In this document: positions 45,455 to 56,704 of the stretch, piece by piece
Layout of the letters: the number at the start of each line of letters is the position of its first letter
Numbering within the stretch: position 1 is the first letter of the stretch
Assembly: GCF_030718845.1 (NCBI RefSeq)
Contig: NZ_CP132191.1
Span: 682,001-746,000, forward strand
DNA length: 64,000 nucleotides
Direction of reading: 5' to 3'
Source of the DNA: Mycoplasma seminis
GTDB lineage: Bacteria; Bacillota_I; Bacilli_A; Mycoplasmatales; Metamycoplasmataceae
The notes under the pieces: model-generated
Told to the model about the DNA's origin: nothing
The model's database searches: none
The model's input: only the letters and a program-made list of their open reading frames with translations
Program-made: the position numbers and the translations under genes

Positions 45455-45842
45455 AGCTACCTCCTTTCTTGGTAATTATTCATTTGTCATAAAGTCTTTG
45501 CTCTCTCCTTGTTAATCTAGCTCCCATCTCTATTTTATCGCGTATCATTTTAAGTTGCTCCACGGTTTTAATACTTCTCTCACCACGGGCAAAAATTCAA
45601 CGCCACACAACGGGAAGCCCTTTAACAAGAAAAGCACTCGCTTCAATTAGTCCTTCAATACACATCGCCAGTATAAAGCTAGCTCGTGCCGCTCTCCCTA
45701 GTATGCTTCATTGTGTGAGATCGCTTAACGCTTTAATTTGTTCTAGTTGCTGGGGACTTGTTATCCCCGGTATTTTATCCATAATTTGGGTGTCGGTCGC
45801 TGGTATAAAATACATAATTATAAATGCTAATAATAGTACCAT
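45252..45842 (-). CDS. Membrane protein reading into a lipoprotein frame, 196 aa as observed
   Basis: ATG 45842 starts a small protein with spans at residues 1-15 and about 50-75 (ASFILAMCIEGLIEASAFLV) and a basic region. Without a stop it then runs on into the downstream lipoprotein frame. With one extra A in the A5 run at 45447-45451 it would stop at YEKIK, and the lipoprotein would start from its own ATG. The observed read-through is therefore probably an indel effect rather than a true fusion. RBS is weak: GGAG lies eight bases before ATG. Confidence 0.45.
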
Positions 45843-45853
45843 TTTTTAACTCC

Positions 45854-46498
45854 TTAAGCTGGTATAAACATAGTTGTAACTATAATCTCGCTAATAGTTG
45901 AATTACTTGTATCTCATCCCGCATTATAAACACTGTGTCCCCCTAAAAATTTAACATATAAGTCTCTTCATCCGTTGTTGCTTATGCTGTTGTTATTTGG
46001 TCGTGCTTCAAAATATCAGATTCAAGGGTAATTATCTTTATTACTTACCACACTAAAACGGTAACGCTCGTCGTTTTCATTTGGTACAAAATTCACGGTC
46101 TTATAATCTCCGGTTTTAAATTTAACTGTGATATTAATACCTATAACAAGATCGTTTGGGCTTGGTGTTAAATAATAAATATTTACTTCATTATTATAAG
46201 AAGGGGCTTTCCCTGTCTTTTTAATGCTTACAGGCTTTTTTAAGCTACTTGAAGTGCTGGTTGGTATTTTTCCCTTTAAAGTGGATAACTCGCTGTTTAA
46301 CGTGCTTATTTGGCTCTTTAGGCTGGCTATTTCACTTTGTAGAGCATTCTTTTGGTTTAATAGTGTTGTAAGCTCATCAGCGTTGGTGTTTATAGCTGTT
46401 TTTAGCTCATTCATATCTTGCGCACGAATTATTTGTGTTTCGTCCGCTCAAGTGGTTTTTTCTACATCAACCTTATTTTTATAAGTTATTTTTTTCAT
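45854..46498 (-). CDS. Fibre-like phage structural protein, 214 aa
   Basis: ATG 46498 lies just before the previous gene's stop. RAQDMNELKTAINTNADELT near residue 30 matches the N-terminal linker often found in fibre and baseplate proteins. It is followed by a coiled coil (ASLKSQISTLNSELSTLKGK) and a Gly/Asn/Trp-rich C-terminus (GGHSVYNAGWD). TGA-Trp codons are used in the C-terminal part. Probably a short tail-tip fibre or receptor-binding protein. Confidence 0.55.
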
Positions 46499-49400
46499 TT
46501 ATTCCCCCATATCTAATTTAAATACTATATCCCGCATAATAATTGTGCTATTACTTAAAAGCTCGATCTCGTCGTCTCACTGTGATAATTTACGCATATT
46601 AGTACCGTCGCCAATTTTAAAGTTTTTTAATAGTAATGTAATTTTATCGCTGTCGGTGGTATGTATATAAATCACAACTGGAATCCATAATGTATTATTT
46701 TTTATAAGGGTGTGTTCTTTTAAAATTTCTCAAGTTTCCCCAGCGGATATTAATTCGTTTGTATTTTTGTCATAGATATCACAACTTCAGTGCGTGTATT
46801 TTAAATTATTAATATTTTCCGGGTTGATAAATATACTTGCGAGCTTTTCGGATTCTTCTTTGTCTACCTTTCTTTTGTTGGTGTTTTTATCAACATAAGC
46901 CACTTCAAAATTAATGGTTGCGGTAAAATAAATATTTTCGTTTTTGGTTTTAACTACTTTATTTTTAAAAGTTGCTATATTTTGGTTATTGTTGCTTTTT
47001 AGGTATCAAGTAGAATCCACGGCGGTATTATTTGTGTAATTTAGTGTATTTTCATTTATAAAGCTGTAAGCGACTATTTTGTTATCAAGTTGCTTAATAT
47101 CGTCAATATTTAAATTTATAAGCTTGTCCTTACTTTCATACGTTGCTATAGTTAGATCGTCGCCTAAAAAGTTATAATTTTTAGAACTCTTAATATCATA
47201 TAAAAACGGTGTATTCATATAGCTTATAAGCTTACCGTCAAAAAGTACATTCTCCATTGTACCGTCTTGCTTAATTATATGGACTACATTTTCCTCTCAA
47301 AAAGCTATGGAAGCGCTGCTTATTTCTCCATTCATTTCACCGTAAATTGGTACATATCTATAAAAAGAATTAATACCACCATTTTTTACTAAAAAGTAAT
47401 ATTTTTGCTTACCGTTTTGCGGTGGTAATAATACTAGAACCCCTTGCTTATCTAACTGCTTAAGGTGGATAACTTGCTGTACTCCCATTCAATCATCAGG
47501 CCTTACGAAGTTGGTTGTGTTTTCTATTGTTTCGGTAGCTGGTAGCCCTTGTGTAATTTGGTAGTCTTTATCCGTTGGTATTTTTAGAATTCTCCAGTCT
47601 AATTCTCTATAAGGGTTTTTATTTCTTACCGGTCATAAAACATAGTCGTCAAACTCGAAGGGCTGTAGCGTTTTAATAGTCTCATAAAATGTAGACTGTT
47701 TATAAGCTTGCTCTACCTTAAACTCTAGGTCAGCGTGTTTGTTTTCGTCGTCTTGTATCAGCACACAAAACGGATTGTGAGCTATTAGGTTATATTTATT
47801 TATTAAAATTTCTCATTCGGGTATATCTATCGAGCTTAAACTTAAATGGAAATAAGTATCTTTATTGCTTCAGTTTTCAACTTGTGAAAATGGTACATTT
47901 AACTCGCATATTCTTTGTCCCATAAAGTCTATAAGTAGCATATTATGGTCATCCATTTTTACTGTGCTTACATGAATGTTAAATTTTATATCTCCATTAA
48001 TTAATTTTTGTCTTAATACTGGCTCTAAATTGCTTACATTATCAGCACTAAAAACATACTGCATTGTAGATGCTAAAGCTATATTATTTGTATTTCGTAA
48101 AAATATTTTATATAAGTCGCTAGGGTTTAAATTTATATCCATTATCTTTTCAACATATGCACCGCCACTGTAGCGATCTATAATATCGTTTTGGTTTATT
48201 TTAATATTTAGCTCATTGCTTATTGTAAAATCTTGTCCGCTAAATTTAGGCTTTAGAATTTCAAGCTTGAATCATATTTTAAGCGGTTTATATAATTTAG
48301 CCTTGTCCCCGTTTGGTGCTAATAACATATACTCAAAAAACGGCTTTCATTTTTCATAACTTGTGAAATCCTTAATAGCGTCAATTCTATAAGGGTAAAT
48401 AGCTCGATCCTTTTTGTTTGTGCTTCCTGTCATATAATCAGCAACGGGGCGAGCATCCATAGCTTCGAGACCATAATTTCCCGCTCATTTTTTCTCTCAT
48501 TTTTCATAGCGTTCTATATCGTTTTGGTTTGTTGTGCTTCAGTATTGCCCTGGTCCGCTGTGCTTTGCTCCACCTTGATATTGTGCTATAGTGTGGGTGT
48601 TATCCGTTGCTTTTGCTTCAGCTATAAAATAATACTGTAGCTCGCTGTCTTCTCCTGCTGTGTAAAATACTCTAATAAGCTCGTCGCTGTCGTTATCTTT
48701 ATCAACATAAGAAATTAAGCTTATTCCGTCCGCATTAGTATATTTTAAATAATCGCTTCGGCTTATATGTTTATTATTTGTTAAAGTGATATAACTACCC
48801 TTTAAGAATTCTATTTTTTGCTCTATGATATCAACTTTAACCCGTCCATATCAACTGGTGTCTCATTTAGTATAAAAAACAAAATCATAAACGTTTTTCT
48901 TACTCTTAAGCTCTATAAAGTCAATATGCTTAACGTCTTCAAGTCTTGGCGGTTTGTCTCTTGTGTCATCCGCTTGTGGTAGGTTTGCTTCCGCTTGTTT
49001 TAGCCTTTGCAGTGCTTCTTGGTATTTTCTTTGTCTTTCTTGTTGCTTTTGGTTATATCTTTGTTTATAAATTTCTCTAGTGATAATAACTGTACCACCG
49101 CCTGGTGCTGTTTCTTTTATATCTACTCAAGTTTTTTTGTTAAGCTCGTCATATTCTTTTTGCGCTGTTGTTATTTCTTTTTCTATGGTATCAACTTCAC
49201 GCTGCGCATCATAATATGCTTTTTTTACTCTCTCGCTGGTATTGCTTTTAAAGTTTGAAAACTCTAAGTCTCATAAATTAAATTTAACAAGTGGGCGAAC
49301 TACGCTAAACTCAGGGTTGTCTATAAAGTCGTTAAATTTATAAAAATTTCCATCCTTGTCCATCATTATTAAATAATTAAGGTGGTTTATTTTTACCTTA

Positions 49401-50032
49401 AGCGGTTCAGGTAGTAAGTCCTTACTGTTTTCAGTATCATTATAAAGCAATACTTCCCGCACTAGTGGTTTATCATTTCCGCCACCTTTAAAATTTTTAT
49501 ATACTACCTTAATTTCGTTGTATGTTTTTCTTTGGGTTGGTAATGTTCTCCATTGAATTAAGATGTCTTTGCTTGGTATGTATTTATTTAGCTTTAAATT
49601 TTCAATCTTTTTATATTCATTATATAGTTCTAATATTTCAGGTATATTTTTTAACTTCTCGAGGTTGTCTTGTTGTACTGCTTCAAGTAGTGATGCACCA
49701 TTAGTTAAAAATATTTTTAAAAACGTTTTGCTTAATTCTTTAAATTTGTCGCTTTTCTTGTATTGCTCTTGCTTGTAAAAATTTGCATAATCAGTTAAAT
49801 AAGCATTCACAAAATCAATAAAGCCGGTCTCTATATTTGCGTGTGTAAAATTTAAAACGTTGTATGGTTTGCTTATTACTTTTAAGTCTAGGTTCGGTAG
49901 CGTTTGGTTTCCTTTTGTTTGTATGCTACGCTCCGGACTTATAGTGTGCTGGAATAGCCTTTTGATTCATTCTTTCCCGGTATCTTTTTCACTGCGGAAT
50001 TGTTTATAGTCTGGGGTAAAAAATTCATCCAT
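46499..50032 (-). CDS. Large tail-tip / minor structural protein, 1177 aa
   Basis: At least five open segments share one frame. Start ATG 50032 is chosen by reading back from the first segment; no strong RBS is seen (AAAGAGGCAAC). Residues about 255-345 hold a coiled coil (VKKAYYDAQREVDTIEKEIT); the rest is beta-rich with many Tyr, Trp and Asn. It is the largest late gene and follows the hub-like tail gene, as expected for a siphophage tail-tip or host-recognition protein. No lytic domain is visible. Confidence 0.6.
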
Positions 50033-50049
50033 TGTTGCCTCTTTCTTGT

Positions 50050-50055
50050 TATAAT
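50050..50055 (+). promoter_or_regulatory. Promoter for a leaderless moron gene
   Basis: TATAAT ends six bases before ATG 50062, so transcription should start at the ATG itself. No Shine-Dalgarno is present. TTGTTG about 14 bases upstream may serve as a weak -35. Confidence 0.6.
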
Positions 50056-50061
50056 TTTTTT

Positions 50062-50466
50062 ATGGAAAATAATAATAAATTAGTAGTTAGCAAAATTGCC
50101 GAGGCTCAACGCATACGCCGTCGCATTAATAAACGCTTAAACTGGTCTAAATTTTGCTATATCTCTTATATTTCAACGGTAGCCATTTGCTTTTTAATTT
50201 GATTCCTTTTTGCTTGTATTCCACCAGTGGGAAAAACTTTAGGAATTTGGGATTACTTTGCGGGTTATTATCCTATCTTATTCTCTTTAGGTATTTGAAG
50301 TCTTACTTGGTTCAGTGTTTTTAATTTCTTACTTTTAATAGGGTATATTTTTCTTTATAATGCTTTATATTTAAAGAATAAACAACTCAAAAAAGAAGCG
50401 GACCAATTATATATTCAAAAAATAAAAGAAGCGGATGAAATAAGAAATGGAGGTGAGGCTGTATAG
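50062..50466 (+). CDS. Opposite-strand small membrane protein (moron), 134 aa
   Basis: This gene is split by two TGA-Trp codons and is easily missed. The N-terminus is very basic (AQRIRRRINKRLNW), followed by span 1 (YISTVAICFLIWFLFACI) and span 2 (FNFLLLIGYIFLYNALYL), then a charged coiled-coil C-terminus. It has its own promoter and terminator, and lies against the direction of the surrounding tail genes. Such isolated units are typical lysogenic-conversion genes, for example superinfection exclusion. A holin is the alternative. Confidence 0.65.
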
Positions 50467-50474
50467 CCTTATTT
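50456..50474. terminator. Terminator after the moron gene
   Basis: AGGCT-GTAT-AGCCT followed by TATTTTTTT. On the minus strand the same stem lies just past the end of the 547-aa tail gene, but without a strong T run. Confidence 0.65.
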
Positions 50475-52112
50475 TTTTATATGTTTAGTAAGTTTTATAA
50501 TTTCCTTAAGGTTATGCTCTTGTTTTGCTTTTACAAAAAAGTCAATATTAAGCTGCGGTTTCATTCCTATTCTATAAGGTAAAAACGCTTTTGTAGTGTA
50601 TTTATATTTATGATAATTCCCGCCACTTTTAAGAATTAGTCCTTTAATAATTTCATAATTTGCTTCGCATACGCTGTCTTGGTATTTACTTTGTAGCTGT
50701 GTATTAGCATATAACGGCTTATCCCTAAAGCTTTGACTGTCATAAAAGTTTAAAATGGTATCAGCGGCCAGCGAGTTTGTAAGGTTGTATTTTACTTTTA
50801 ACGTGTTTGTACTTCCTTGAAAACTTCCGCTGTATGAATTACATATATAAAAATTTTCATTATTTTGGTCGTCAATTAATTTAACACTGTCCCCGATATT
50901 TAAAAACGGTACTTCGCAGCTTATGGTTAAATTACTGGTTATCTTACTTTTAAGCTCTAACTCGTGGGTAGCGAACCGGTATAAGTCCTCCATATTAGAA
51001 AAGTCATTATATTTATCATAAGCATAAACATCTCCCCTAAAGTTGGTAAGGTTTTGTATTCTTGTTATCTCTTTTCTATTCTCCACCGTGATCGCACTTC
51101 TCCGTTTAGCAAAATAGCTAATATGTATAATTTTATTTTTTGGGTTAAATTTTGGGTTTCTTGTTAGCTCATTTTCGCCTGGTGAAAAATAAAAGTGATA
51201 TTCGTATCCTTCGTTTGCTTTTTCTTTAGTCGTTATAGTTAAGTTATGCTTTTGCCGTACCGTTTCGTCCATATCAATAAAATAATTATATTCCGGGGTC
51301 TCGTCTCAAAAAGCTACATTATTTTTAAGCACCAGCGTGTTAAGCTCTTCCCCTAGCTCGTGGCTCTCTCTTGTTGGTTTGGAATTTATTATGTTTTCAC
51401 TCTCGAACCTTAATTTATTTATATAGTTATCAATATTAGAATCTAGTGTGATATCAGTAATTTTTAAATTTTTCCAAGCTTGTTTATTTAAGGTGATCGG
51501 CTCTTGTGCTTCGAACTCTTGCTGGCTTTTATAATTAATTAAAATATTACCGTGTTTGTCGCTTGTAAAGTATAAAAAGCTTTTTGTTTGTAGCGCTATT
51601 ATTTCCTTTAGAATACTGTAAGCGTTTTTATTCACGGTGTCGTAAGCATTAATATTTTCATTATTTGAAAAGCTTACCTTACCTATTTTAATTTTTGGTT
51701 CATCTAGTGCTTCTATAAAATCAATTAAAGCTTTTTTTGGTGGGGTATTGATAAACTGGATGTCCGCTGGGGTTTTCTTGCTTAATCAGTCCCGGATGTC
51801 GCTTATTTCTATGCTAAAGTCTTTCACCTTGTCGGGGTTAAGTGATAAGCGCCCTATACTAGTTATAACGCCAGTGAAAAATATTAGTCCATTACTGCTT
51901 AAGGTTGCTATACTGTGCGCTGGTAGCTTGTTAAGTATTTCTCCATATGTAAAGTGCTTACCGTTTAATTGGCTGCGGTGCATTACATTGTTGATATTTA
52001 TTTTGCTAAAGTTGTAAGCGTGATAATTAAAATGTATATTATCATTAAAAACTCAATTACTGTCCCCATTTATTGTTAAGGTTAAATTACTATCAAAAGC
52101 CTTAATATTCAT
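50469..52112 (-). CDS. Phage tail protein, baseplate-hub-like, 547 aa
   Basis: Three open segments in one frame, start ATG 52112 overlapping the tape-measure stop (TAATG). The N-terminal half is beta-rich (SIATLSSNGLIFFTGVITSI) and the middle has an alpha/beta hub-like stretch (NAYSILKEIIALQTKSFLYF). The C-terminus continues beta-rich. Position directly after the tape measure points to a distal-tail or hub protein. Exact family not recognised. Confidence 0.6.
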
Positions 52113-53062
52113 TAATTAGAGCTCCCATAACTTGTTTGGGCTTTTCTTGGGCTTCCGCTTGCTTTTTGTACTTCTTGCATACTTCCATAGCGGTCTTGCA
52201 CTATTTTAATATTTACAGCTGGTTCAGGTACATTAGCACTTCCACCGTCAATTGGTGCATCTATGTTGCTATTACTAATTGCGGCTGTAGCCAGTGCGGC
52301 AGCTCCTATCATCATACCTATTCCCGCTAGTGCGGCTCCACCCATTGCGAGTGCGGCTGGGGTGCTTCATACTCCCGCTTGGGCGATCGCTTTAGATATA
52401 CCAATCCCGACATTCCCTAGTATCATTGCAGTTTTATAAGCGGTAAAGGCTCATATTGCCGATATCATAGCGGGCTTAATTCCCCCGAGTGCGTTTATAA
52501 CCCCTTCAATAGTTGATAGGAACACTTGACCTAGTGCTTTTTGTAAGTCTTCCCCGCTTTTCTTTAATTTAATCATATTAGCAATATTTTTCGGCATTGC
52601 TTTTGCTTGCTCTCCATATAAGCGGTTACCGTCTTTAAGTAAGTAATTAAGTCTTTGTTGTGCGCTAGCGGCTGCTAGTGTGCTTTTTGTATTTTTATCT
52701 AAATAGATTCCGATCCCTTGAAGTGTTGTAGCTTTCCCGGTCATTATAAATTGTGAAAAAGCATCATTTGCTACTTCGGCACTATAACCTAATTTTTCAA
52801 AATTGTCGCTTAATTCAAAAAGCTTCTCGCTCATTTCTTTACCAATTCCCGCTTCTTGTAAGGTAGCAATTTGGCGAGCTTTAGCCATATACTCTTGGAT
52901 GCTTTTATCAGCACCAGCAAAAAGATAAGACCCTAATTTTTGGGCGATAAACATTGTTTTCAAGTCTCCAACTGCTCGCTTAAATTTTTTGCTCATTTGC
53001 TTTAGTGTCTTGTCTATGCTCTTATTATCAAGTCCAACCCCTAGTGTGACTTTTCCTATCAT
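52112..53062 (-). CDS. Tail tape-measure protein, short form (316 aa)
   Basis: The start overlaps the upstream chaperone stop. The N-terminus (MIGKVTLGVGLDNKSIDKTL) and the helical region with repeated Ala/Lys (LSDNFEKLGYSAEVANDAFS) match tape-measure proteins. Hydrophobic Gly/Ala-rich helices follow at about 200-260 (AGIGMMIGAAALATAAISN). At 316 aa it is short for a siphovirus and would predict a short tail. One TGA is Trp. Confidence 0.7.
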
Positions 53063-53708
53063 TATTCCCCCTTAATTAAAGAATTAGCAAAAATTTCTAA
53101 AACGTCCATATTTGCTTCTTTGTTTTCAAGCTCGAAGCGCTTCTTTAAATTTAATAAATTATTATCTAACTCGAAGTCGCTTGTATTTCTTAACTGTATT
53201 ATTTTCATAAGGCTTGCTTCAGCTGGTAAAGAATTTAGATAACATAAAAATATTTTAAACGGTAAATTAATAATCTCGCTAGGTGTTAAATTGTAAAACT
53301 GTTTTAAATTAGCAATAATATAATCAAAATCAGCTTCAAAATCTATAACCTTATTAATTACTTTTTTTCGTTAGTTTGCTCGGTTTCTTGTTGTGGTAAT
53401 GTGTGCTCGCTTCAAAATGTAAAGACTTGATATACTACGGCGTCCTGTTGTTTTGGGTTTAGTAATGTATGCTGTACTAATTTAATAAAGTCGTCCGCTT
53501 GGTCTTTGTATTTGAAAAATATTCTTAAGAATTGCTCACCTTTGCCCGTAAAGTCTTGAAGTGTTGTAGCTTCTTGGTTTTCTTCCATAAATTTTTGAAG
53601 TCTCATAACACTTTTTAAACTTGTATCAATTGCGTACTTGTGGCTGCGAAATTCTATGTAGTGGTCTTCGCCTAATCTTACCACGTCGTCAAGGTTTAAA
53701 ATTGACAT
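53062..53708 (-). CDS. Tail assembly chaperone, long frameshift form (G-T type)
   Basis: The heptamer A_AAA_AAG (53367-53361 on the minus strand) directly precedes the zero-frame stop TAA. A -1 slip there opens a second frame to TAA 53064-53062, adding about 100 residues (VINKVIDFEADFDYIIANLK at the start). The total is about 215 aa. Such -1 products are the norm for siphophage tail chaperones between major tail and tape-measure genes, as here. Confidence 0.8.
53358..53708 (-). CDS. Tail assembly chaperone, short form (G type)
   Basis: The product is 116 aa, from ATG 53708 to TAA 53360-53358. It is acidic and helical (EENQEATTLQDFTGKGEQFL) and ends right after the slippery heptamer. It lies 9 bp after the major tail gene. 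It should bind the tape measure with the longer frameshift form during tail assembly. Confidence 0.75.
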
Positions 53709-53717
53709 ACTATTCTC

Positions 53718-54626
53718 CTATTCATAAATTCATTTATCATCTTGCGGTAATATATCGAATTGAAGCTTAATAAGTTCATCCACTGCTCCGCTCGGAATAC
53801 CGTTTTTAAATTGAATGGTTGCTTTCCCTTTTAGTGTTGCTACTTTTATATTTTTTGCTGTTGCGCTTGTTGCTTTATTTACTCCGTCAATTTCTAATTT
53901 GATAAACTGGTTATTACATTTATTAGGCTCGCTTGTAAGTAAATAAACTAAATATTGGTGTAGCTCGTCGTTTGGGTCGTAATCAATGCTTACGCTTAAT
54001 GTTGTAGTTTTTCCCGTGATAATGCTTGTAGTTTCTCCGCCGTTGTGGAAGTAGTTTCTATCTTCCTTTTTGCTAGAATAATTAAGCTTTAATTCGGTAA
54101 TGTATTTAAGTTCGTGGAATTGTGCGGTTGTTGCTGTTGTTGTTTCATTTGGGTATAGTGCTATGTGTAGTTTATTCCCGTTATTAGTTTTAACATTTTG
54201 CTCCTTTTGTTTTATTAAAATTTCAAAATTAAGGCTGTAGGTTTGTGTACTTGTATCAAAATCAAAATTTACTAAATTGTCCGCTTGGTTTTTTATGTTG
54301 TTATTTTCCACAATTAGACCATTTATAGCCTTTGCAATAATTTCAAAATTTGGTAGGTTGTTTATAATTGTTAATTGGTTATAAATTTCTTTAAAAATAT
54401 TTAATTGGTTTATGTGTGATAAGTTGTCTAAAATTAAATAAATTTTAAAATTCAGCATTATTACTTCATTATTAAAGTACCGAGAAAAAGTCATTGGGTT
54501 TTCTTGCTTAAAAAATAAGGCATCCGTGTTCTCTTCTATAATTTGATATCAGTAAGGCGGTTTATAATCAATATTTAAAGAATTATAAATTTCTCAACTT
54601 ACTTCGTTTCCTATACTTCTAACCAT
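53718..54626 (-). CDS. Major tail protein
   Basis: The product is 302 aa, start ATG 54626 overlapping the previous stop. The C-terminal half is a typical tail-tube fold: TTTLSVSIDYDPNDELHQYL, then a Lys/Ala-rich strand region (KIKVATLKGKATIQFKNGIP is similar in style) and a final FDILPQDD. TGA codons at the C-terminus and N-terminus are Trp. Position between head-tail genes and the chaperones supports the call. Confidence 0.7.
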
Positions 54627-55186
54627 TAGTCCCCCATTGGTTCTTTGTCTTTATTTTCTATATGGTTTTTATATGCTTCTAAAGTTTTATGCATTATATT
54701 TCTCTCCGCAATTCTTGCGTGCTGTTGTAATGTGTCGTGTTGTGGTAGTCCATTATTAAGTTTTATAATTCTCCCCGCTTTAGCATTAAAGTTATTTTTT
54801 TTCGCTATTTTTTGCGGTGTGCTGTTTCAGTCAGTCCCATATGCGTTTTCCTTGCGGTATCCTTGCTTTCTACTACCTCAAAGCTGTACTTGTGGGTAAT
54901 TTCTAGGACTCTTTTTACTCATTCCCCTAAATTTAATAACTACCCTTGGCTCTCCCTTAAAGTCATAATAATTTCATTCAAAACGGTTTTTCATATGGTC
55001 CTGTTTTGCTTTTCTCCTTGGGTTAGCATTATAAGGCAGCATATTTTTAACATTGTTATAAACTCATACCGCATTGCTGTTAAGTATCTCTTTAGCTTTT
55101 TGGGTTTTAATAAATGATTCAAGTTGTTTGCGGGCTTGTGGGTTTAAAACTATTTTAAGCTCATCAACTGTAAAGAAATCAGCCAT
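54626..55186 (-). CDS. HK97 gp10-like tail component
   Basis: The product is 186 aa, split by many TGA-Trp codons. The N-terminus ADFFTVDELKIVLNPQARKQ and the Arg/Lys-rich middle resemble HK97 gp10-like (minor tail/completion) proteins. It is coupled to both neighbours by TAATG-type overlaps or 1-bp gaps, in the usual place before the major tail gene. Assignment rests mostly on order and size. Confidence 0.55.
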
Positions 55187-55187
55187 T

Positions 55188-56312
55188 TTATTTTCCTGCT
55201 TTAGCTTCTAGCTGTTCTATTTTTTTATTTAATTCTTCAATTGCTTTTTTGTTTTTATAAATTCAAGGTCCAGCGTGATATAACCACATATAAAATTCTT
55301 CTTCATCGTCTTTATGTAATACACCACGCATTCGCACTTCTTTTTGATAATTAGGTAGTGTTTTTCAATCACTTAAAAGTTCAGCATATGCTAAATTATT
55401 AATCTCACGACCATCAAAATTACCATAAGTTAATTCTCGGTTTAAATGTTCAAAATCAACAAAATGGTCATTTATATATTCAATATTTTCCCCACCTTGT
55501 TTAATAAGTGCTTGTATTACTCCGTTTGTTTTTATTTTATATACATTTAATTCTTCTCTTAATGTTTCTAACTCACTACTGCTTGGTGTTTCTCCGCCGT
55601 GTGCTGTTGTGTTTGTATTAATTACTGGTGGATGTTGTTTTAATTGTGTAATTATTTCGTTTAGCTCATTAATTTTGTAATCAAGTTGTGTAAATTTAGA
55701 TTCTATTTTTTCCCCTAGTTCTTTTATTTTTTTAGGGGTGTAATCCATTAAATTCACTGTTTCATCTTGAACTTTTTGTAGTTTTATTATTGTGTCGTTT
55801 GTTTGTGAATTTAAATTTTCATAATTCTTTTCGTACTGTTCTTTAAAGTCTTTAAATTCTTTTAATGTTGTTAAGTCTTTGACTGGGACTGTAATTTCTT
55901 TATTTACTTCTTTTCCACTGTGGGTGTCTAAATTGTCCACATACTGCTTAAGGTCAGGCATTTTACTTAATTCATTATAAAACACCGCTATTATTTTTTG
56001 TTCTTGTAAATTAAACAAGTCCCGGTCAATGTGTGAAATTTGGTAAACTCTTCCCGCTCTATAAATGAAATCATTTATATTAATTTCGAAATTCATTTTT
56101 CTAAATTTGATGCTTAAAACGTCGTTATACTCTCTTGCTTCTCCATCAATTGTGGTGTCTTTATTTTGCATTATACTTGCGAAAATTAACTGGCTATAGT
56201 AAATGCCTTGCCCTTGTGTTTCTACCATTCCTTGCCGTACTACTTTTTTAATTTTGATAAGTAAAAACGGTTCGTTGTAGTCTCTTGGGTCAGTGTATAA
56301 AATTCTAGCCAT
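55188..56312 (-). CDS. Head-tail adaptor with coiled-coil extension, 374 aa
   Basis: Residues 1-115 resemble phage head-closure/adaptor proteins (SIKFRKMNFEININDFIYRA, then GRVYQISHIDRD). The next 200 residues are an unusual coiled coil with long heptad stretches, and the C-terminal 60 hold Trp/Tyr and another helix. Normal adaptors are about 110 aa, so this is a fusion or extension. Start ATG 56312 overlaps the previous gene by 8 bp. Confidence 0.6.
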
Positions 56313-56655
56313 AAAATACTCTATTCCCTAAAATTTTGTAAAGCATTCTTTGGTCCACAATTGTATTTTTTGTCTCGGTTGTTTCAGTTGGGTTTGAAAA
56401 GTATAAGGCTGCTAAATGCAGTGTCCCTTGTTTTGTCACAAAATCATAAGCTCACTCGTTTTCAGCTGGGACTATATTGTGTTCGTCAAGTTCTAAATTA
56501 TAATACTGGGTTCATATATTGCGGTGTGCTATTGCTATATATTCCACCAGTATCTCGTCTTGGTAGTTGCCGCTAATTGCTAGCCTTGTTTTTAAGGTTT
56601 CTAATCATTCCCCCAGTATGTTTGGGGGTAGCGGTTGTAAAATTCCGTACTCCAT
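56305..56655 (-). CDS. Head-tail connector (gp6-like), 116 aa
   Basis: This gene is split by TGA-Trp codons and is easily missed. ATG 56655 starts a helical protein (GEWLETLKTRLAISGNYQDE) with a second helix pair near the C-terminus (RMLYKILGNRVFYG). Position between capsid and adaptor genes and its size fit HK97 gp6-like connectors. An inverted repeat of C and G runs lies within its 5' end. Confidence 0.6.
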
Positions 56656-56704
56656 ATAAAAATAAGGAACTACATATTTAAATATAGATCCTTACTCCTT
56701 TCTC

